Assembly (NCBI RefSeq): GCF_003966145.1
Contig: NZ_RXNR01000023.1
Location: 1-61,622 of the forward strand
Source: Lysinibacillus telephonicus
Lineage (GTDB): Bacteria; Bacillota; Bacilli; Bacillales_A; Planococcaceae
Reading direction: 5' to 3'
Length of the DNA stretch: 61,622 bases
Shown: positions 57,131 through 61,622 of the stretch, one piece after another
Position numbering within the stretch: the first letter of the stretch is position 1
Layout of the letters: each line of letters opens with the position of its first letter
The notes under the pieces: generated by a model
Databases searched by the model: none
Told to the model about the DNA's origin: nothing
The model's input: the letters and a program-made list of their open reading frames with translations, nothing else
Made by a program: the position numbers and the translations under genes

Positions 57131-57270
57131 AAACCACCCCAGATACCTTTAGCGCAGGGTAGGGATGGTTTTTTAATCGCCTTGTGCCAATCGCCTTGAA
57201 GCGATTAGTTTTGTTACAAGACCGTTTAGTGTGTCCAGCACTATCGGTCTTTTTATTTTTCGATTATTTC
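57129..57270 (-). ncRNA. Putative antisense RNA antitoxin (RatA-like)
   Basis: A strong minus-strand promoter (-35 TTGAAT at 57304-57299, 16 bases, -10 TATAAT at 57282-57277) points at the 3' end of the toxin gene. The RNA would start near 57270 and end at the terminator 57129-57175, whose stem pairs fully (with one U-G) only on the minus strand. It would be complementary to about 140 bases of toxin mRNA. Confidence 0.7.
57218..57250 (+). terminator. Terminator of the toxin mRNA
   Basis: AAGACCG..TAGTG / CACTA..CGGTCTT followed by TTTTATTTTT. The toxin mRNA would thus extend past 57250 and overlap the antisense RNA over nearly its whole length. Confidence 0.75.
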
Positions 57271-57348
57271 ACTTGAATTATAACACACAATTTATAATAT
57301 TCAAATTATGGAAATTAAACACTTTCATTAAAAAATATTTAGTCTAAG

Positions 57349-59334
57349 TTACTCCATTTTTTTTATATCTCGAATTGCCTGGATGGATAATCGTACAAGC
57401 AATACCGCGCAAAGGAACAATCCTAAATAGGCTGCTGCATTTAGATAAATTGCATAAGCAGTATTAATAAATTGCGAAATGGCTAATAGTGCTACCGATA
57501 TAATCCCAAATGTAATTCCGACTAATAACAAGATAAATTTTGAAAATAATTGAGTAATGAATTTCGCATTATTTTTATCTGAAAAAATATCATGGTGTAA
57601 AATAACCTTGCCATCCTCCACACGCTTAAACAATTGATCTACTCTTCGCGGGATTTTTCGCAAATTCGGTATGATTAACGAAAGTTCCTCTTCTAGCCTA
57701 TCTTTTGTAGCAAGTGGTTCTTTAAAAGGCTTTTTAAATGCCAGCTTTAAATAGCGATTTGAAAACAATTTCGATTCCTCAAATATATTAAATGAAGAAT
57801 CTATAATTCTTAGTGTGCCATCCAATGTAACAATTACACGCAATGCTACGCTAACTGATGGGTAAAATTGGAGGCCAAAGTCGCGAATTACTGTGAAAAT
57901 TGAGTAAACTAACTCATCAGCTTGAACACGACCAACATAGGAAATTTTCAGCAATATTTGACTTATTGCCTGCTCTAATTCATTTCTGTCAACATCTGCT
58001 TTATTTTTTACTAATAATGATATGCCATCAAATAAAATGGAAGCATCACTTTGTTGTATTCCTATAAAGAATAATTTTAATCCTTCCTGTTGAGAGGATG
58101 ACAGCCGACAAACTGCACCAAAATCAAGCAATGTAATTTCACCTGTGTCCACATCAACATAAATGTTCCCTGGATGAGGGTCTGCATGGAAAATTCCGGA
58201 TACTAGTGCTTGTTCTAAATATGAAAAGAATAAGGTTTCCGCAATAGCTGAACAATTGATATGATCCAGCTGTTGCTTACTTGCAACACTTACCCCCTTT
58301 GCAAAACTCATAACAAGTAAATTTTCATTACTATATTGCTCATATACTTTAGGAATATTAACTTTTAAATCGCTTCGTTTCATAACATTACTGATTTGAA
58401 TCATATTGCGGGCTTCAATATTAAAATCAATTTCCTCCCGCAATGATGCTGCAAAACCTTCAGCCAAATCCCGAAAACCAAGATTTTCGGCCCATTGAGA
58501 TTTACTCGTTACCCATTTTGCAAATTCTATTAATATACTTAAATCCTCCCGCATAATCTCCTTCACTTCAGGTCGCAGCAATTTGACGACAACTTGTTCA
58601 TTCGTTTTACGCAAAATTGCTTTATGAACTTGGCCAATTGAAGCTGCTGCAATCGGGGTCATCTTAAAATAAGAAAATACTTCATTCACTTCTCCTGGCA
58701 AGTTTTGTTGTAAAATGTCATTCACCTGTTTTTCTGTAAGAGGCGTAACATTTTGTTGTAATTTCTCAAGCTCTTCGATGAAAATAGGTGAAAATAATTC
58801 CTTCCTTGTAGATAGCACTTGACCAAATTTAATAAATATTCCCCCACATTGCTCAAGTGTATCTCTTAACGCAATCGCTAATTCTCTATCAGAATCTCGA
58901 TTTCTTGCATATTTCATCGTTCTTGTAATGCCATTTGTTACGGCAATTTTTAGTACATTTCGCAACCGTTTTTGATGACGCCAGTAGCCAATCATGCGCA
59001 TAATAAGGGATTTTTTCCCGACGGTTTGTTCATTAGTGATTGGATCAAATAACTCGAAAAATAAATATATGAGCATAGTAATAAGTAACATACTACCAAT
59101 CCATAACAAAGTGGCGACACTAACAACACTATTTACAGTATCGAAAGAGTTATTTGTTCCTCTTAAATATGTATACCAGAAAATAAAAGTTGTGAATGAG
59201 ACACTAATAACAACTGAAAATATTCGCTTTATTAGATTTACATTTGATCCTATTAATCGTCCACTTACAAAATAGATTACTATGGAAACAAGTAATATTT
59301 GAACGATTTGTTGAAAAAAATACATTCCCCTCAC
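57349..59334 (-). CDS. ABC1/UbiB-family atypical kinase-like membrane protein
   Basis: 661 residues. Three membrane helices near the N-terminus (~6-24, 36-56, 70-95), an ABC1 kinase-like domain with KFGQ (169-172), AAASIGQVHKA (229-239), HADPHPGN (383-390) and LLDFG (402-406), and two C-terminal helices. Relatives (UbiB/AarF, COQ8) support quinone biosynthesis or lipid metabolism through an ATPase activity. Start is GTG at 59334 or ATG at 59325; GAGGGG lies against the ATG, so the GTG is kept. Confidence 0.88.
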   Translation of the reverse strand: MRGMYFFQQIVQILLVSIVIYFVSGRLIGSNVNLIKRIFSVVISVSFTTFIFWYTYLRGTNNSFDTVNSVVSVATLLWIGSMLLITMLIYLFFELFDPITNEQTVGKKSLIMRMIGYWRHQKRLRNVLKIAVTNGITRTMKYARNRDSDRELAIALRDTLEQCGGIFIKFGQVLSTRKELFSPIFIEELEKLQQNVTPLTEKQVNDILQQNLPGEVNEVFSYFKMTPIAAASIGQVHKAILRKTNEQVVVKLLRPEVKEIMREDLSILIEFAKWVTSKSQWAENLGFRDLAEGFAASLREEIDFNIEARNMIQISNVMKRSDLKVNIPKVYEQYSNENLLVMSFAKGVSVASKQQLDHINCSAIAETLFFSYLEQALVSGIFHADPHPGNIYVDVDTGEITLLDFGAVCRLSSSQQEGLKLFFIGIQQSDASILFDGISLLVKNKADVDRNELEQAISQILLKISYVGRVQADELVYSIFTVIRDFGLQFYPSVSVALRVIVTLDGTLRIIDSSFNIFEESKLFSNRYLKLAFKKPFKEPLATKDRLEEELSLIIPNLRKIPRRVDQLFKRVEDGKVILHHDIFSDKNNAKFITQLFSKFILLLVGITFGIISVALLAISQFINTAYAIYLNAAAYLGLFLCAVLLVRLSIQAIRDIKKME

Positions 59335-59362
59335 TCACTTTCTCGTTAACGTATTTTGTCTT

Positions 59363-59806
59363 TTACTTTTTTATTGAACAATTAATGATGATTTCAACAT
59401 TCCCTCTTAATGCTTTACTGATCATACAGCTTTGCTCTGCTTTATATGCTAATTTTTCCGCTATTCGAACATTTTTATCTAAATCCTCTTGCAAAAAAAT
59501 TGTTATATTGTGGATAATCTTTTTGTATGTATATATATTATTCGAAGTATGGACAATTCCCTCTGATTGAAGAGAAAGGCTTGCTTTTATTTTCGAATAT
59601 TCCAGCATCGTTGCAAGCGAGATTATATAGCAAGTAGCTGCAGCACCAAGCAGCATTTCATCAGGATTTGTCCCAATTCCAGGGCCGTTCATTTCTTTTG
59701 GAATGGATACCGCTGTATTTAACTGTCCACATTTTATTTTACCAGAATCATTTCTTCCCCCATCCCAAGTACTTTCAAGTCTAAATACGTGTTCAACAAC
59801 ATCCAT
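59363..59806 (-). CDS. OsmC-family peroxiredoxin-like protein
   Basis: 147 residues. The two redox cysteines are in AAATCYII and AEQSCMIS, typical of the OsmC/Ohr fold that reduces organic hydroperoxides. The GPGIGTNPDEMLLGA segment marks the OsmC/SACOL1771 type. GGAGGGAT precedes the ATG. Its stop is 28 bases before the UbiB-like gene. Confidence 0.88.
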   Translation of the reverse strand: MDVVEHVFRLESTWDGGRNDSGKIKCGQLNTAVSIPKEMNGPGIGTNPDEMLLGAAATCYIISLATMLEYSKIKASLSLQSEGIVHTSNNIYTYKKIIHNITIFLQEDLDKNVRIAEKLAYKAEQSCMISKALRGNVEIIINCSIKK

Positions 59807-59987
59807 TGCTTGTATCCCTCCATCGTTACTAAAATATTCTTTACTGCTACTATACCATTACTAAAAGTATTGAAAAAAAGAAAAGACTATAAAGAAAAAC
59901 AGAGGCATCTTTTACAGGATGTCTGTAAAATGTGTCCTTGTGTTTCTAAACATTATTCATCAATTCTATATTCATATTTAATAAAAA

Positions 59988-60015
59988 GGGACCATCTCAT
60001 TTGTGAAACGGTCCC
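59988..60015 (-). terminator. Terminator of the PrpE-like gene
   Basis: Minus strand GGGACCGTTTC / GAgAtGGTCCC followed by TTTTTATT, 26 bases after the stop. Confidence 0.75.
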
Positions 60016-60040
60016 CCATACATTATATACAGATAAATGT

Positions 60041-60811
60041 TTATGATAATTCTATCGTCTCAATAGTTGGTTCTTCATCAATTCCTACTGAGTGAATCTT
60101 AATCTCATTTGAATCTTTGGCAAAAACTACTCCGTGAAGGCGGCCACGCTCATAGATTGCCCCTCCTCCATCGATGCCAATTTTCTTACTGCAAGGTGAT
60201 ATCCATACTTTGCTTGACTTATCTTCATTAATCAAAATGGTTGGTGTGTGTCCAAAAACAACAATTTCCTTTGCTAAATGTGGTGTAGAGTAAAATTCTT
60301 CTCTAACCCAATAAAAATCGTCTTTTTTTGTATCCCTAAAATTTTCAACCTTTGCGTCAATACCCGCATGAACAAAGAGGAATGGATCCCAATGATAGAA
60401 ACGTCTTAAATTTTTAAGAAATTGAATGATTTCAACATTATTTTCTTGAATCGTTTCTGTAATTTCATTTACAGAATATCTATCCAATATTTGATTAAAG
60501 GAAGGCTCCGAGTAAAAACTTTGAATAGTAGCAGCGCCTCCAACCTTTGGGTTAAAGTAAAATTCAGAAATTTCTTCTGGTTTTTCTAACCAATTTAAAA
60601 ATAGTTGCTCGTGATTTCCACTCAAAGTAATTGCATCAAAGTCTTTTGAAAGCTGAATGACTTTTTGCAAAACCTTTACACTATCAGGACCACGATCAAT
60701 ATAATCTCCTAAGAAAACTAATTGTTCTTCCTCTTGATTCCAGTATTGGAGCAGCCGCTCTAACAATTCGTAACTTCCATGAATGTCACCAATTGCAAAT
60801 ACTTTATCCAT
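60041..60811 (-). CDS. Metallophosphoesterase of the PrpE/Ap4A-hydrolase type
   Basis: 256 residues. Metal motifs GDIHG, GDYIDRG, GNHE and the later VHAG and VFGHTP are all present, matching PPP-family protein phosphatases and symmetrical Ap4A hydrolases such as PrpE. GTG at 60817 also opens the frame; ATG at 60811 follows GGGGTG. Monocistronic. Confidence 0.88.
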   Translation of the reverse strand: MDKVFAIGDIHGSYELLERLLQYWNQEEEQLVFLGDYIDRGPDSVKVLQKVIQLSKDFDAITLSGNHEQLFLNWLEKPEEISEFYFNPKVGGAATIQSFYSEPSFNQILDRYSVNEITETIQENNVEIIQFLKNLRRFYHWDPFLFVHAGIDAKVENFRDTKKDDFYWVREEFYSTPHLAKEIVVFGHTPTILINEDKSSKVWISPCSKKIGIDGGGAIYERGRLHGVVFAKDSNEIKIHSVGIDEEPTIETIELS

Positions 60812-61088
60812 TCCCACACCCCATTTTGCTTAACAACAATTTAATTTATTTCATCTACTTGTAATAATATGTAATATTATACTATTTTGCTTCCGGCTTC
60901 AAAACTAAACCCCTTTTTTTAAAAAAGCAATTTCTACATTTAGCTCCACAGCCAACAACAACTCATTATCACTTGTCTTACTGGCTACATAGTCGTGATT
61001 GTTCTGATTCCCTGTGGCTTTGAAATAACGGTTTTCCTAATAATTTAATTAAAAAATAATACCTGTTACATAATGGTTTCTTTTCTAA
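60812..61088. other. Non-coding gap upstream of the cold-shock promoter
   Basis: No gene recognised in about 277 bases of AT-rich DNA. Confidence 0.6.
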
Positions 61089-61117
61089 TAGACAAATGTA
61101 AAAATTAATTGTATAAT
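61089..61117 (+). promoter_or_regulatory. Cold-shock gene promoter
   Basis: -35 TAGACA (one mismatch to TTGACA), 17-base spacer, perfect -10 TATAAT. The mRNA would start near 61124, leaving an untranslated leader of about 140 bases. Confidence 0.75.
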
Positions 61118-61149
61118 AAAGATAATAATTATATTGCTTCATATCTAAT

Positions 61150-61209
61150 GAATTCACATGTTACAAAAAGTAATCGTGATCGTTCGGTACTTTTTGTAAT
61201 GTGTGAATT
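61150..61209 (+). promoter_or_regulatory. Long leader hairpin upstream of the cold-shock gene
   Basis: A 22-bp stem with two mismatches (AATTCACA..TTACAAAAAGTA with its complement at 61188-61209) and a 15-base loop, followed by TTTTTAG. It sits wholly in the predicted 5' leader, 57 bases before the start codon. Confidence 0.7.
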
Positions 61210-61265
61210 TTTTTAGTATTTGGAAGTAATTAGTTATTGATTAAATTTTTTGGAGGTCTTTTAAA

Positions 61266-61466
61266 ATGACACAAGGTACAGTAAAATGGTTTAACTCAGA
61301 AAAAGGTTTTGGATTCATCGAAGTTGAAGGTGGAAACGACGTATTCGTACACTTCTCAGCTATCCAAGGCGAAGGTTTCAAATCTTTAGAAGAAGGTCAA
61401 AAAGTTGAATTCACAGTTGAAGAAGGAAACCGCGGACCACAAGCTTCTAACGTTGTAAAACTTTAA
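61266..61466 (+). CDS. Cold-shock protein (CspA/CspB family)
   Basis: 66-residue single cold-shock domain. RNP1 KGFGFIEV and RNP2 DVFVHFSAI bind single-stranded RNA or DNA. Acts as an RNA chaperone. GGAGG precedes the ATG by nine bases. Several csp paralogues are usual in Bacillales, so I give no letter. Confidence 0.95.
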   Translation: MTQGTVKWFNSEKGFGFIEVEGGNDVFVHFSAIQGEGFKSLEEGQKVEFTVEEGNRGPQASNVVKL

Positions 61467-61479
61467 TTTAAAATGAAAA

Positions 61480-61502
61480 GGCCATCCGAAATTCGGATGG
61501 CC
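61480..61502 (+). terminator. First terminator of the cold-shock gene
   Basis: Perfect 11-bp stem GGCCATCCGAA / TTCGGATGGCC with a one-base loop as drawn. It is followed by TCAGG, not by a T-run. Confidence 0.7.
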
Positions 61503-61515
61503 TCAGGTTGTTGAC

Positions 61516-61553
61516 AAAAGACCTTCAGAATGGGCTTATTCTGAAGGTCTTTT
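61516..61553. terminator. Second terminator downstream of the cold-shock gene
   Basis: Perfect 16-bp stem AAAAGACCTTCAGAAT / ATTCTGAAGGTCTTTT with a GGGCTT loop and flanking A/T runs. The remaining ~70 bases of the window show nothing assignable. Confidence 0.85.
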
Positions 61554-61622
61554 GTAATTTTAATAGATTATTGGGTATTTAACCGACTTATTTGGGGTAA
61601 AAACACTCTTCGAGTATTATAT

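Noticed and set aside
59244-59570. 108-codon plus-strand ORF across the UbiB-like and OsmC genes
   Set aside because: Antisense to two supported genes.

Overview
The window is about 61.6 kb of AT-rich chromosomal DNA from an endospore-forming member of the Bacillales. Gene order and protein content suggest a Lysinibacillus/Solibacillus-like Planococcaceae, but this rests on synteny and protein resemblance recalled from memory, not on a database search. Three blocks follow Bacillus subtilis order (yutM..yutD-lipA-yunBDEF, sufCDSUB, and metNIQ-yusEF-gcvH-yusI-fadEAN). yunB is a sporulation gene. I saw no rRNA, tRNA, CRISPR array or prophage.

Layout. 1-281: the end of an ISL3-type insertion sequence sits inside a cstA gene and leaves only its first ~54 codons. 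443-13166: housekeeping yut/yun block (Nudix hydrolase, Fe-S carriers YutM and YutI, NADH-dehydrogenase-like YutJ behind two Rex boxes, HAD phosphatase and HEPN-like pair, lipoyl synthase, YunB, an HD-GYP protein, YunD/E/F). 13459-24186: sulfur assimilation. It holds yezD, ssuE, cysK, a ribR-like flavokinase split over two ORFs, the sulfate ABC transporter sbp-cysT-cysW-cysA, and the divergent cysH-sat-cysC operon. 24224-29398: SUF iron-sulfur cluster operon. 29941-36977: gltBD with divergent gltC. 37028-41873: methionine ABC transporter under a SAM (S-box) riboswitch, then yusE, yusF, gcvH and yusI. 42192-46680: a probable insertion into the yus/fad neighbourhood, with a GMC flavoprotein dehydrogenase, its Tat-signal small subunit and a small membrane protein divergent from a dedicated tatC-tatA pair. 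46925-52469: fadN-fadA-fadE beta-oxidation operon with an exact FadR operator. 52750-61622: mixed genes, a type I toxin-antitoxin locus too short for usual ORF calling (57032-57130), a UbiB/ABC1-kinase-like protein, OsmC, a PrpE-like phosphatase and a cold-shock gene with a long structured leader.

Most notable signal. Four separate sulfur genes or operons (sbp, cysH, cysK, ssuE) each lie immediately downstream of a strong intrinsic terminator. There is no room for a promoter between terminator and gene. Each terminator is preceded by the same short element, AGWCAA followed by a CT and RAGG core. yezD also sits behind such a terminator, with a partial version of the element. cysK also has a start-to-overlap leader ORF running through its terminator. 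Together with probable CymR operators at cysK and sbp, this suggests a shared transcription-attenuation mechanism for sulfur assimilation that I cannot match to the T-box or S-box.
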